This document shows positions 7,736 to 15,704 of a DNA stretch of 35,454 nt, piece by piece (the first letter of the stretch is position 1; each line of letters starts with the position of its first letter). A program made the position numbers and the translations under genes. This DNA is from an uncultured Collinsella sp. (lineage in GTDB: Bacteria > Actinomycetota > Coriobacteriia > Coriobacteriales > Coriobacteriaceae): NCBI GenBank assembly GCA_900541885.1, contig UQKW01000021.1:1-35454 (forward strand), in the 5' to 3' direction. The notes beneath the pieces are model-generated. The model saw only the letters and a program-made list of their open reading frames with translations, had not been told where the DNA came from and made no database searches.

Positions 7736-8896
7736 ATGAAAAACCGTACGGTTTTGCTTTATATGACGTTCGTTTTTCTGTCGAACTTCAGCACCATTTT
7801 GTATTTTCTGACGGTTTACCTTGAATTCGTCGGATTCTCGATGGTAGCGATTTCTAGCATGATGATTGCATACCAAGTGAGTAAGTTCATTCTTGAGGTT
7901 CCTACTGGTTATATTGCTGACAGGTTTGGACGAAAGACAAGCGGTCTCGTTGGCGTCGTGGGAATGCTTGGATACTACGCCGCCCTACTTTTCGCCCGTT
8001 CTCCTCTGCTTTTAATCGGCGCGTTTGCTCTCAAAGGATTTGCAGTTGCATGTGTGAGCGGATCCATAGAAGCGATCTACATTGACAGCGTCTCTCAGGA
8101 CCAGCTCGTAAGACTTAATGTCGTTGAGCGATTTGTTTTCTATGCCTCTTATGCCATCTCCGCTTGCGTGGGCGGTTTCATTTCGTCTGTCGGTGCATAT
8201 CTCATTGGTCTTTCGGCAGATATCATCGCAATGGTGTTGACGTTGGTTGTCGTTGCCTGCATTCCTGAGATGCGAAGAGGGGACACTGCAGCGACACCTA
8301 AGCGTGGAATTAGCCCGAAGATGATCGGTGCCGCTATTGCGCGTAACGGCATTCTTCGTTCAGCGTTCATCATGGACTGCTCTCAGGCATTTGCTTTTGT
8401 CGCCCTGGAAGACTTTTTCTCACTGCTGCTTGCGGGTCGCGGAATGAATGCCGTCGCTTCGGGTGTGACCATTGCGGTCCAGCTCCTTGCCTCGGCTTCC
8501 ATGGGGCTTATTGTGCCGAGTGTGATTGCTCATGTCGACAAGGGCCGCTTTGCGCGTATTTGCGGCATCGTGCGCCTTTTCCTGACTGCTCTGTTTTTGA
8601 TTCCCTTTACTCCGGTCTATTTGCTGCCCGTGTTCTATGTACTGCAGACGGTTGCTTACTCGTTATTTGCTCCAATTAAATACTCAATTTTTCAAAATGC
8701 TGTCGATTCTTCGATGCGCTGTTCGCTGATTTCGGTCCAAAGCCAGATGGTGGCGGTGGGTGCCATCCTTTTCTATCTGTTCAATGCAGCGTTGAGCAGC
8801 ATCGCGGGTATTCGAGTCATATTGCTTGTAGCGCTCGGGATATCTTCTTTGGTGTATATCCCCGCGCTATTTCGTCTTACAAGTCAAAGGGCGTGA
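7736..8896 (+). CDS. MFS transporter
   Basis: A 386-residue integral membrane protein of the major facilitator superfamily with about 12 predicted spans. Between spans 2 and 3 lies VPTGYIADRFGRKTSG, the typical MFS loop motif (D-R-x-G-R-[KR]). A central cytoplasmic loop around residues 180-200 (EMRRGDTAATPKRG) separates the two halves. The ATG at 7736 is chosen for the GGAGGGCGGAG just upstream; an upstream in-frame TTG lacks one. It is visibly more AT-rich and uses rarer codons than neighbouring genes, consistent with acquisition by transfer. Substrate unknown. Confidence 0.88.
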   Translation: MKNRTVLLYMTFVFLSNFSTILYFLTVYLEFVGFSMVAISSMMIAYQVSKFILEVPTGYIADRFGRKTSGLVGVVGMLGYYAALLFARSPLLLIGAFALKGFAVACVSGSIEAIYIDSVSQDQLVRLNVVERFVFYASYAISACVGGFISSVGAYLIGLSADIIAMVLTLVVVACIPEMRRGDTAATPKRGISPKMIGAAIARNGILRSAFIMDCSQAFAFVALEDFFSLLLAGRGMNAVASGVTIAVQLLASASMGLIVPSVIAHVDKGRFARICGIVRLFLTALFLIPFTPVYLLPVFYVLQTVAYSLFAPIKYSIFQNAVDSSMRCSLISVQSQMVAVGAILFYLFNAALSSIAGIRVILLVALGISSLVYIPALFRLTSQRA

Positions 8897-8929
8897 GTAT
8901 TTGGGCACCGATAACTTATATATCAACGC

Positions 8930-8966
8930 AATAAACCCGAGCGCGAGGGCGTTTGGGTTTATTATT
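8930..8966 (+). terminator. Terminator after the MFS gene
   Basis: AATAAACCC (8930-8938) pairs with GGGTTTATT (8955-8963), with GCGC/GGGC inside the loop. The A-rich 5' and T-rich 3' flanks would let it work on both strands. It isolates the transporter from the acetate kinase genes. Confidence 0.65.
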
Positions 8967-9016
8967 GAAGCGTATGTAACCTGGCGGCGCCACACCGCCT
9001 GTTAGTAGGGAGACAC

Positions 9017-10195
9017 ATGAACGTTCTGGTCGTCAACGCAGGATCTTCGACGCTTAAGTATCAGGTCATCGATACCAAGTCCCACAAGGTGTCCGCAAAG
9101 GGCTCCTGCGAGCGCGTCTGCTTTACCGGCGGTACCTTCACCCACGCTGCCAACGGTTCCAAGAAGGTGACCGAGAACATCGAGTTCCCCGACCACAAGG
9201 TCGCCATCGAGGTCGTCCTGAAGGACCTCGAGGCCAACGACGTCAAGATCGAGGGTATCGGCCACCGTATCGTTCAGGGTGGTTGGTACTTCGGCGATTC
9301 CTCCCTCGTCGACGAGGACGTTCTCGCCAAGATCCGCGAGGTCGCTCCGCTCGCCCCGCTGCACAACAACCCCGAGGCCAACGTTATCGAGTACTGCCTG
9401 GAGCAGTATCCCGATCTGCCCAACGTCACGGTCTACGACACCGCTTTCCACTTCAACATGCCCGAGGTCGCCAAGACCTACGCCCTGCCCAAGGACGTCT
9501 GCGACAAGCTGCACATCCGTAAGTACGGCGCCCACGGCACCAGCTACCGCTACATCTCCAAGAAGGTTGCCGAGATGACCAACGGCGAGGCTCGCAAGGT
9601 CGTCGTGTGCCACATCGGTTCCGGCGCTTCCCTGTGCGCCATCGAGGACGGCAAGTGCATGGACACCACCATGGGCTTGACGCCGCTCGACGGTGTCATG
9701 ATGGGCACCCGCTGCGGCTCCATCGACCCTGCTACCGTGTGCTACCTGCAGCGCGAAGGCGGCTACACCTTCGACGAGGTCGACGAGATGATGAACAAGA
9801 AGTCCGGCCTTTTGGCTGTGACCGGCGGCAAGACCAACGACTGCCGCAACGTCGAGGAGCTCGCCGCTGCCGGTGACCCCGAGGCTCAGCTCGCCTTCGA
9901 TATGTTCGTCTACAAGATTGCCGCCAAGGCCGCCGAGATGGCCACTTCCATGTGCGGCATGGACACCCTGGTCTTTACCGCCGGCATCGGCGAGCACGCT
10001 CCGGCTGTCCGCGCTGGCGTGGCCGACCGTCTGGCCTTTATGGGCGTCAAGATGGACCATGCCCGCAACGCCCTGCGTGGCGACGGCGCTTGGTGCCTGT
10101 CCGCCAAGGATTCCAAGGTCAAGATTTTCGTCATCCCCACGGACGAGGAGTTCATGATCGCCTCCGACGTCGAGCGCATCGTCAACGGCAAGTAA
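9017..10195 (+). CDS. ackA: Acetate kinase paralogue 1, divergent at conserved positions
   Basis: A 392-residue ASKHA-fold kinase of the acetate kinase family (acetyl phosphate + ADP to acetate + ATP). The family start MNVLVVNAGSSTLKYQ is present, as are R84, H116, D141, H173 (of AHGT), R232 (TRCGSIDP) and E378. Several positions that are near-invariant in the family differ: GTSHRY is GTSYRY (Y177), HLGNG is HIGSG (S202), GISND is GGKTND, and GIGEN is GIGEH (H327). The tandem copy downstream has the usual residue at each. The gene has a clean GGGAGA ribosome site and codon use typical of high expression. It may have altered substrate preference or kinetics; loss of activity is not excluded. 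Confidence 0.85.
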   Translation: MNVLVVNAGSSTLKYQVIDTKSHKVSAKGSCERVCFTGGTFTHAANGSKKVTENIEFPDHKVAIEVVLKDLEANDVKIEGIGHRIVQGGWYFGDSSLVDEDVLAKIREVAPLAPLHNNPEANVIEYCLEQYPDLPNVTVYDTAFHFNMPEVAKTYALPKDVCDKLHIRKYGAHGTSYRYISKKVAEMTNGEARKVVVCHIGSGASLCAIEDGKCMDTTMGLTPLDGVMMGTRCGSIDPATVCYLQREGGYTFDEVDEMMNKKSGLLAVTGGKTNDCRNVEELAAAGDPEAQLAFDMFVYKIAAKAAEMATSMCGMDTLVFTAGIGEHAPAVRAGVADRLAFMGVKMDHARNALRGDGAWCLSAKDSKVKIFVIPTDEEFMIASDVERIVNGK

Positions 10196-10200
10196 TTGCA

Positions 10201-10245
10201 AGAGGGGAGGGGCTGGACGACCGAGCGCCGTTCGGCCCCTCTTTT
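10201..10245 (+). terminator. Terminator after acetate kinase 1
   Basis: AGGGGC (10208-10213) pairs with GCCCCT (10235-10240), with an inner CCGA/TCGG stem, followed by CTTTTG. It separates the two acetate kinase genes into different transcription units or gives partial read-through. Confidence 0.7.
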
Positions 10246-10264
10246 GCGCTCGTTGGGCGATATG

Positions 10265-10284
10265 CTTGATAGCTATTTATCAAG
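10265..10284. promoter_or_regulatory. Palindrome in the AT-rich region upstream of acetate kinase 2
   Basis: CTTGATA (10265-10271) and TATCAAG (10278-10284) form a 7-bp dyad around 6 bases. It lies in the only AT-rich part of the gap, just before TAAAAT at 10301-10306, a possible -10. An operator is plausible; the bound factor is unknown. Confidence 0.4.
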
Positions 10285-10359
10285 TTGTGATAACTTCTTA
10301 TTAAAATGCGGCCGCCTTAAGGGGTCTGCGTCGACCGTATTGCACTGCAAAGGAGTCTC

Positions 10360-11538
10360 ATGAACGTACTTGTTGTCAACGCCGGCAGCTCAAGCCTTAA
10401 ATATCAGCTTTTGGATACCGATACCCGCGAGGTTTTCGCTAAGGGCAACTGCGAACGTATCGGTTCGGACATGGGCATCTTTGGCCACTCCGAGAACGGT
10501 GGCGCCAAGCAGACCGAGGAGGTCCCTTTCCCCGATCATCGCTCTGCTATCGCTCGTGTGCTCGAGGAGCTCGAGAAGACCGACTTTACGATTGATGGCA
10601 TTGGTCATCGTATCGTTCAGGGCGGCTGGCACTTCGATGATTCCGCAGTTGTTGACGACGAAGTTATGGCCAAGATTCTCGAGGTGGCCCCGCTCGCCCC
10701 GCTGCACAACTACGGCGAGGCCGCGGCGATTGAGTATTGCCGTGAGAAGTATCCGGAGCTGCCCAACGTGGCGGTCTTCGACACCTCGTTCCACATGACC
10801 ATGCCCGAGGTCGCCTATACCTACGCGCTGCCCAAGGACGTGTGCGACAAGTACCACGTGCGCAAGTACGGCGCCCACGGCACGAGCCACCGCTATGAGT
10901 GGATGATGGCCAAGGAGATCCTGGGTTCGCGCTGCCACCGTCTGCTTTCGTGCCATTTGGGTAACGGTGCTTCGCTTGCTGCTATCGAGGACGGCGTGTG
11001 CCGCGACACCACGATGGGCCTCACGCCGCTTGACGGTCTGATGATGGGTACCCGCTGCGGTTCCATTGACCCGGCTACCGTATGCTACCTGCAGCGCGAG
11101 GGCGGTTACAGCTACCAGGAAGTCGACGACATGATGAACAAGCAGTCCGGCCTGCTTGCCATTTCGGGTATCTCCAACGACGCCCGCGACATCCGCACGC
11201 GCGCCTCCGAGGGCGATGAGCGCTGCCTGCTTGCCTTCGATATGTTCGCATACAAGGCCATGCAGCAGGCCGGTTCCATGATCGCTTCCATGGCGGGCGT
11301 GGACACCATCACCTTTACCGCCGGCATCGGTGAGAACGATTGGTCGATCCGCAAGGCCTTCTGCGACTGCTTTGAGTGGCTGGGCGTACGCATCGACAAC
11401 AACAAGAACCGCGAGGCCGTGGGCAACGGCCCGCAGGTCATCAGCGCTGCCGGTTCCGCCGTCACGGTCATGGTCATCCCCACCGACGAGGAATACATGA
11501 TCGCCCACGACGTCGAGCGTCTGACCAAGAACAACTAA
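10360..11538 (+). CDS. ackA: Acetate kinase 2 (canonical)
   Basis: A 392-residue acetate kinase that aligns with the upstream copy essentially without gaps. All family motifs are intact: N7 in VNAGSSSLKYQ, R84, H116, D141, GAHGTSHRY (H173, H177), HLGNG (199-203), TRCGSIDP, GISNDARD, TAGIGEN and PTDEEYMIA with E378. With phosphate acetyltransferase, encoded convergently 352 bases away, it would make ATP from acetyl-CoA during fermentation. It has an AAAGGAG ribosome site and its own upstream AT-rich region, so expression may be separate from copy 1. Confidence 0.95.
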   Translation: MNVLVVNAGSSSLKYQLLDTDTREVFAKGNCERIGSDMGIFGHSENGGAKQTEEVPFPDHRSAIARVLEELEKTDFTIDGIGHRIVQGGWHFDDSAVVDDEVMAKILEVAPLAPLHNYGEAAAIEYCREKYPELPNVAVFDTSFHMTMPEVAYTYALPKDVCDKYHVRKYGAHGTSHRYEWMMAKEILGSRCHRLLSCHLGNGASLAAIEDGVCRDTTMGLTPLDGLMMGTRCGSIDPATVCYLQREGGYSYQEVDDMMNKQSGLLAISGISNDARDIRTRASEGDERCLLAFDMFAYKAMQQAGSMIASMAGVDTITFTAGIGENDWSIRKAFCDCFEWLGVRIDNNKNREAVGNGPQVISAAGSAVTVMVIPTDEEYMIAHDVERLTKNN

Positions 11539-11560
11539 CGCGCGCATTTGCAAGTAAACG

Positions 11561-11597
11561 AAAGGCCTCCAAAGCAACAGCTCCGGAGGCCTTTTTG
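11561..11597 (+). terminator. Terminator after acetate kinase 2
   Basis: AAAGGCCTCC (11561-11570) pairs perfectly with GGAGGCCTTT (11585-11594), then the T-run continues to 11596. A textbook terminator. The stretch 11598-11744 that follows shows no gene. Confidence 0.9.
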
Positions 11598-11744
11598 CTA
11601 GCAGGCGGAAATATCAGTCCCAAAGTGACCATCGCCAGTAACGCCTGCACTCCCAGCAACGGCACCCGGCCATCCAGATCTTCAGCCTCAGCTCGTAGCC
11701 AAGCCGCCGTCCACTCCAGATGCCCTAATTGCTACGTAGCGGTA

Positions 11745-11875
11745 GAAGGCCGTACGGGCTAACCCCTGAAAACAATCCGCAGACCAGAAACGCCCCCGTT
11801 CGTAGCTCCGAAGGAGCAGAACGGGGGCGTTTCATTGGTCGAGGACGTTTTCAGGGGTTAGCCCGTACGGCCTTC
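11745..11875. repeat. Long inverted repeat 2 (29-bp perfect arms, nested hairpins)
   Basis: Arms 11745-11773 and 11847-11875 are perfect reverse complements. Inside are three more nested stems: GACCA with TGGTC (11782/11836), a perfect 15-bp stem (11787-11801 with 11819-11833) and GCTCC/GGAGC (11805/11813). The whole element is 131 bp and lies between the convergent ackA copy 2 and pta genes, ending 15 bases from the pta stop. The 15-bp stem has AAAC/GTTTC flanks, so the core may terminate transcription in both directions. Confidence 0.9.
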
Positions 11876-11890
11876 GGGCGAGTGCGTACG

Positions 11891-12871
11891 CTACTCAGCC
11901 ATCTGAGCCTGGACGGCGGTGATGGCCACGACACCCACGATGTCGTCGGCAGAGCAGCCGCGCGACAGGTCGTTGACCGGCTTGGCGATGCCCTGCAGGA
12001 TGGGGCCGTAGGCGTCGGCGCCGGCGAAGCGCTGGACCAGCTTGTAGCCGATGTTGCCGGCCTCGAGGTCGGGGAACACGAGCACGTTGGCCTTACCGGC
12101 AACGGAGGAACCAGGAGCCTTGAGCTGGGCGACGGTGGGAACGATGGCGGCGTCGAGCTGCAGGTCGCCATCGATGGCGAGCTCGGGAGCCTTCTCCTTG
12201 CAGAACTTCACGGCCTCTTGGACCTTCTTGGCGACCTCGCCGCCGGCGGAGCCCATGGTGGAGTAGGAGAGCATGGCCACGTGCGGCTCAACGTTGCCCA
12301 TGAAGGTGGACCAGGAGTGAGCGGAGGCGATGGCGATCTCAGAGAGCTCGTCGGAGGACGGGTTGATGTTGAGGCCGCAGTCGGCGAAGATCAGCGTGCC
12401 GTCGGTGCCGAACTGCGGGGTGTCGGTGCACATCACGAAGAAGGCCGAGACCAGCTTGGTGCCCGGGGCGGTCTTGAGGATCTGAAGCGCAGGGCGCAGG
12501 GTGTCGGCGGTGGAGTGGCAGGCGCCGGAGACCAGGCCGTCGGCGTCGCCCATCTTGACCATCATGGTGCCAAAGTAGGTGGCATCCATCACCTGGGCGC
12601 GAGCCTGCTCGATGGTAACGCCCTTCTTGGCGCGGAGCTCGGCAAACTTCTGCGCGTACTCCTCGTGCTTCTCGGCATTGCGCGGGTCGATGACGGTGGC
12701 GCCGGGGACGTTGATCTCGTCGGGGTTGCCCAGGATGACGATCTTGGCCAGACCCTCCTCGATGATCTTGGTGGCGGCGACGATGGTACGCGGATCCTCG
12801 CCCTCGGGCAGGACGATCGTCTTAAGATCGGCCTTGGCGGCAGACTTCATACGGTTTAGGAAATCGCTCAT
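11891..12871 (-). CDS. pta: Phosphate acetyltransferase
   Basis: A 326-residue enzyme converting acetyl-CoA and phosphate to acetyl phosphate, the substrate of acetate kinase. It is the short form of Pta (about 330 residues, no N-terminal regulatory domain). Family segments are present: IVLPEGEDPRTI at the N-terminus, GLVSGACHSTADTLRPALQI in the middle, FADCGLNINP, and SYSTMGSAGG followed by DGDLQLDAAIVP, ending with GIAKPVNDLSRGC. ATG with a GGAG ribosome site. It faces the acetate kinase pair rather than forming an operon with it, so the two steps are transcribed separately. Confidence 0.95.
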   Translation of the reverse strand: MSDFLNRMKSAAKADLKTIVLPEGEDPRTIVAATKIIEEGLAKIVILGNPDEINVPGATVIDPRNAEKHEEYAQKFAELRAKKGVTIEQARAQVMDATYFGTMMVKMGDADGLVSGACHSTADTLRPALQILKTAPGTKLVSAFFVMCTDTPQFGTDGTLIFADCGLNINPSSDELSEIAIASAHSWSTFMGNVEPHVAMLSYSTMGSAGGEVAKKVQEAVKFCKEKAPELAIDGDLQLDAAIVPTVAQLKAPGSSVAGKANVLVFPDLEAGNIGYKLVQRFAGADAYGPILQGIAKPVNDLSRGCSADDIVGVVAITAVQAQMAE

Positions 12872-12923
12872 GTTACTCCTTACAAGCGTTTCGCTAAGCT
12901 CCAGGCCCTCGGCTGTTCACGAA

Positions 12924-12946
12924 TAAACCCGCTGCTAGCGGGTTTA
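12924..12946. promoter_or_regulatory. Hairpin in the pta leader
   Basis: A perfect 10-bp stem, TAAACCCGCT (12924-12933) with AGCGGGTTTA (12937-12946), around a 3-base loop, 52 bases upstream of the pta start and within its predicted leader. It could act as an attenuator or a block to read-through. The T-tract is short. Confidence 0.45.
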
Positions 12947-12998
12947 CCTTTCAATTATGTACGCCGCGGTGCTTGAGCTTTCCTTGTGTGGCAAGCTC

Positions 12999-13024
12999 AT
13001 TATAGGACGCATTAGCGCTATAAT
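12999..13024. promoter_or_regulatory. Divergent overlapping promoters of pta and glf
   Basis: A perfect TATAAT lies on the minus strand at 12999-13004 (toward pta) and another on the plus strand at 13019-13024 (toward glf), 14 bases apart, with the palindrome AGCGCT between them. Neither has a good -35, which suggests help from an activator. The opposed -10 elements would make firing from the two promoters mutually exclusive. Confidence 0.5.
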
Positions 13025-13040
13025 CGCTCTGATAAATATG

Positions 13041-13059
13041 TCTCGAAGAATGTTCGAGA
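13041..13059. promoter_or_regulatory. Dyad downstream of the glf -10
   Basis: TCTCGAA (13041-13047) and TTCGAGA (13053-13059) form a 7-bp dyad around 5 bases, roughly 10-28 bases after the predicted glf start of transcription. This is a common repressor position. No regulator is identified. Confidence 0.4.
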
Positions 13060-13102
13060 AAAGCCCAGCTAACGAGCCCGTGGCTTTTGACAAGGAGTAT
13101 CG

Positions 13103-14305
13103 ATGCAGATTACCTCAGGCCTGCCTGAAGGCTTTAACGCCGGCGCGTACGACATGATTGTCGTCGGTGCTGGATATGCCGGTGCCGTTTGCGCCCGCCG
13201 TCTTGCCGAGACCATCGGCTATCGTGTTGCCGTTTTGGAGCGCCGTAGCCACATTGCGGGCAATGCCTATGACTGCACTGACGAGGCCGGAATCCTGATC
13301 CACGAGTACGGTCCGCATATCTATCACACCTTTAACGAGCGCGTGCACAATTTCCTGTCGCGCTTTACCAAGTGGACGGATTATCAGCACAAGGTGCTCG
13401 CCAACATCAACGGCACCCTTATGCCCGTGCCCTTCAACCACGCGAGTCTCAAGCTCGCCTTTGGTGACGAGCGCGGCGAGGAGCTGTATCAGAAGCTCGT
13501 GGAGACCTTTGGCAAGGATGTCAAGGTGCCCATTATGGAGCTGCGCAAGAAGAACGACCCGGATCTTGCCGAAGTCGCCGATTACGTCTATGAGAATGTC
13601 TTTTTGCATTACACCATGAAGCAGTGGGGCCAGACGCCCGACCAGATCGACCCGTCGATCACCGGCCGCGTTCCCGTTTTTGTGGGCGACGATGACCGCT
13701 ACTTCCCGCAGGCTCCCTTCCAGGGCATGCCGCAGGACGGCTATACCGCGCTGTTCGATCACATGCTCGACCACGATCTGATTGATGTGTTCTGCGATGT
13801 GGACGCCCGCGACCTCTTCGAGATCGACGAGACCACCGTCAAGATCGACGGCAAGGTCTATGGCGGCGAGATCGTCTACACCGGTCCGCTCGACGAGCTG
13901 TTCAACCTCGACCTGGGCGCTCTGCCGTACCGTACGCTCGACATGAAGTTCGAGACGCTCGATATGGACCAGTTCCAGCCCGTGGGCACCGTCAACTACA
14001 CCACGAGCGAGGACTACACGCGTATCACCGAGTTCAAGAACATGACCGGTCAGGTCCTGCCCGGCAAGACCACCATCATGAAGGAGTACTCCAAGGCCTA
14101 TGCGCCCGACTCGGGCGAGACGCCGTACTACGCCATTCTTGAGCCCGAGAACCGTGAGCTCTATGAGCGCTATCTTGAGCGCGTCCAGAACCTGACGAAC
14201 TTCCACCCGGTGGGTCGTCTGGCCGAGTATCGTTACTACGATATGGACGCCGTGACCAATTCCGCCCTCGATCTTTCGGATGAGATTATCGCCTGCCATG
14301 CATAA
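13103..14305 (+). CDS. glf: UDP-galactopyranose mutase
   Basis: A 400-residue flavoenzyme interconverting UDP-galactopyranose and UDP-galactofuranose, the donor for galactofuranose-containing surface glycans. The FAD-binding GAGYAG is at residues 22-27 after YDMIVV; EYGPHIYHT and the C-terminal GRLAEYRYYDMDAV match the family. About 15 residues precede the usual family start, but the ATG at 13103 has a good AAGGAG site, and no closer alternative is better. Its end overlaps the glycosyltransferase start by 8 bases, so the two are translationally coupled. Confidence 0.95.
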   Translation: MQITSGLPEGFNAGAYDMIVVGAGYAGAVCARRLAETIGYRVAVLERRSHIAGNAYDCTDEAGILIHEYGPHIYHTFNERVHNFLSRFTKWTDYQHKVLANINGTLMPVPFNHASLKLAFGDERGEELYQKLVETFGKDVKVPIMELRKKNDPDLAEVADYVYENVFLHYTMKQWGQTPDQIDPSITGRVPVFVGDDDRYFPQAPFQGMPQDGYTALFDHMLDHDLIDVFCDVDARDLFEIDETTVKIDGKVYGGEIVYTGPLDELFNLDLGALPYRTLDMKFETLDMDQFQPVGTVNYTTSEDYTRITEFKNMTGQVLPGKTTIMKEYSKAYAPDSGETPYYAILEPENRELYERYLERVQNLTNFHPVGRLAEYRYYDMDAVTNSALDLSDEIIACHA

Positions 14306-15329
14306 AGTCATAACATTCGGTATTCCCTCGTATAACGCCGCCAAGGACATGGACCATTGCATCACCTCCATCTTGGAGGGGAGCAATTACGCCACCGATA
14401 TCGAGATTATCGTGGTGGACGACGGCTCCAAGGACGAGACGGCCGCCAAGGCCGACGAGTGGGAGGCCCGTTATCCTGGAATCATCCGCGCGGTGCACCA
14501 GGAGAATGGCGGTCACGGTATTGCCGTCCTTTCGGGTCTGCGCGAGGCGCAGGGCACCTACTACAAGGTTGTCGACTCGGACGACTGGCTTGACGGCGCT
14601 GCCCTTTCGACCATGCTGTCGATTCTGCGTGGCTTTGAGGAGCGCGACCAGCGCGTTGACCTGTTTATCTCGAACTACGTGTACGAGAAGGTTTACGAGG
14701 GGACGCATACCGCTATTGGTTACAAATTTGCCCTGCCGCGCAAAAAGATCTTTTCTTGGGATCAGATCGGTCATTTCCGCCTGGACCAGAACCTACTCAT
14801 GCACAGCCTGTGCTATCGCACGGATGTGCTGCGCGAGTCCAACCTTCCCATGCCGCCGCACACGTTCTATGTGGACAACATCTACGCCTACGTGCCGCTG
14901 CCGCGTTGCAAGACCATGTACTACGCCGACATCGACCTCTACCGCTACTTTATCGGTCGCGAGGGCCAGAGTGTCAACGAGGCCACGATGGTCAAGCGTC
15001 TGGACCAGCAGTTCCGTGTTACGCGTATCATGATGGAGTCGTACCACCTGTACAGCGATGTCGAGTCGTCACGCCTACGTTCGTACATGATGGGCTACTT
15101 CACCATGATGATGGCGATCTGCTCGGTGCTCACCAAGCTTTCCGAGGAAGATTGCGCCGACGAGCGCCTAAAGACGCTGTGGAATGATTTGAAGGCCTAC
15201 GACGAGCGCATGTATCGTCGTGCCCGCTACGGCGTGGTCGGGTTCTTCACCAATCTGCGCGGACGGGCCGGAGACAAAACCACGCTTGGCCTATACCGTC
15301 TTGCCTCAAAGATCTTCAAATTCAACTAG
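14298..15329 (+). CDS. Family 2 glycosyltransferase
   Basis: A 343-residue GT-A glycosyltransferase. The N-terminal nucleotide-sugar fold is clear: FGIPSYNAAKDM, then VVDDGSKDET (DDGS at 41-44) and the metal-binding KVVDSDDWLD (DSDD at 93-96). It ends with a basic tail KIFKFN. Starting at 14298 the gene overlaps glf by 8 bases (ATGCATAA); a start 18 bases earlier is also possible. Coupling to glf suggests use of UDP-galactofuranose or work on the same polymer, which is inference. No transmembrane segment is evident. Confidence 0.88.
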   Translation: MHKVITFGIPSYNAAKDMDHCITSILEGSNYATDIEIIVVDDGSKDETAAKADEWEARYPGIIRAVHQENGGHGIAVLSGLREAQGTYYKVVDSDDWLDGAALSTMLSILRGFEERDQRVDLFISNYVYEKVYEGTHTAIGYKFALPRKKIFSWDQIGHFRLDQNLLMHSLCYRTDVLRESNLPMPPHTFYVDNIYAYVPLPRCKTMYYADIDLYRYFIGREGQSVNEATMVKRLDQQFRVTRIMMESYHLYSDVESSRLRSYMMGYFTMMMAICSVLTKLSEEDCADERLKTLWNDLKAYDERMYRRARYGVVGFFTNLRGRAGDKTTLGLYRLASKIFKFN

Positions 15330-15361
15330 CTGCCGAGTAATCGCTGCTGATAGGTTGACTG

Positions 15362-15471
15362 GGCCCCTTGGCCTTTAGTTTGCTACTGCGAACAGTCCTG
15401 CTCGCACGGAAAGCACATTAAGTGCTTTCCGACTCGTGCGGAACTTGTATCAAACTAAAGGCCAAGGGGCC
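15362..15471. repeat. Long inverted repeat 3 (21-bp perfect arms, nested hairpin)
   Basis: Arms 15362-15382 and 15451-15471 are perfect reverse complements. The centre has GGAAAGCAC (15408-15416) pairing with GTGCTTTCC (15422-15430), flanked by GCAC/GTGC. An outer pair, 15309-15325 and 15501-15517, is a further perfect 17-bp inverted match; its left arm is the 3' end of the glycosyltransferase gene. It lies between convergent genes. Confidence 0.85.
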
Positions 15472-15496
15472 TCTGCTACAAGAATCGATTGTCAGG

Positions 15497-15553
15497 TTAT
15501 TTGAATTTGAAGATCTTCGACGCGCGGTACACAGGGGCCTGGGCTGAAAAGAA
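15497..15553 (-). pseudogene. Possible remnant of a second glycosyltransferase 3' end
   Basis: Read on the minus strand, the bases before TAA at 15497-15499 encode VYRASKIFKFK. The plus-strand glycosyltransferase ends LYRLASKIFKFN at 15329. The shared 17 bases include the codons for KIFKF, and the stop lies in the corresponding place. An in-frame TAA at 15554-15556 closes the frame upstream, so no gene survives. It could be the decayed tail of a related gene or only the outer arm of inverted repeat 3. Confidence 0.3.
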
Positions 15554-15564
15554 TTAGGTTGGAA

Positions 15565-15693
15565 GTCGGTCGGAGGCGGGCGGGCATTACGTTTGTCGCG
15601 AGTTCCGCATGCAAAGAAGGCCACTTAATGTGGCCTTCGTCTTGCATAGGACTGTAGAGCAGCAAACGTAATGCCCGCCCGCCTCCGACCGAC
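15565..15693. repeat. Long inverted repeat 4 (31-bp perfect arms, nested hairpin)
   Basis: Arms 15565-15595 and 15663-15693 are perfect reverse complements, very GC-rich. Inside, ATGCAA/TTGCAT (15609/15642) encloses GAAGGCCAC/GTGGCCTTC (15616-15624 with 15630-15638) around TTAAT, a plausible two-way terminator. It lies 12 bases from the stop of the minus-strand P1 peptidase. Confidence 0.9.
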
Positions 15694-15704
15694 GGTCGAG
15701 TGGA

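Noticed and set aside
11376..11762. Plus-strand open frame running out of ackA copy 2 through the gap
   Set aside because: It has no ribosome site, crosses the ackA terminator and shows no recognisable protein features.
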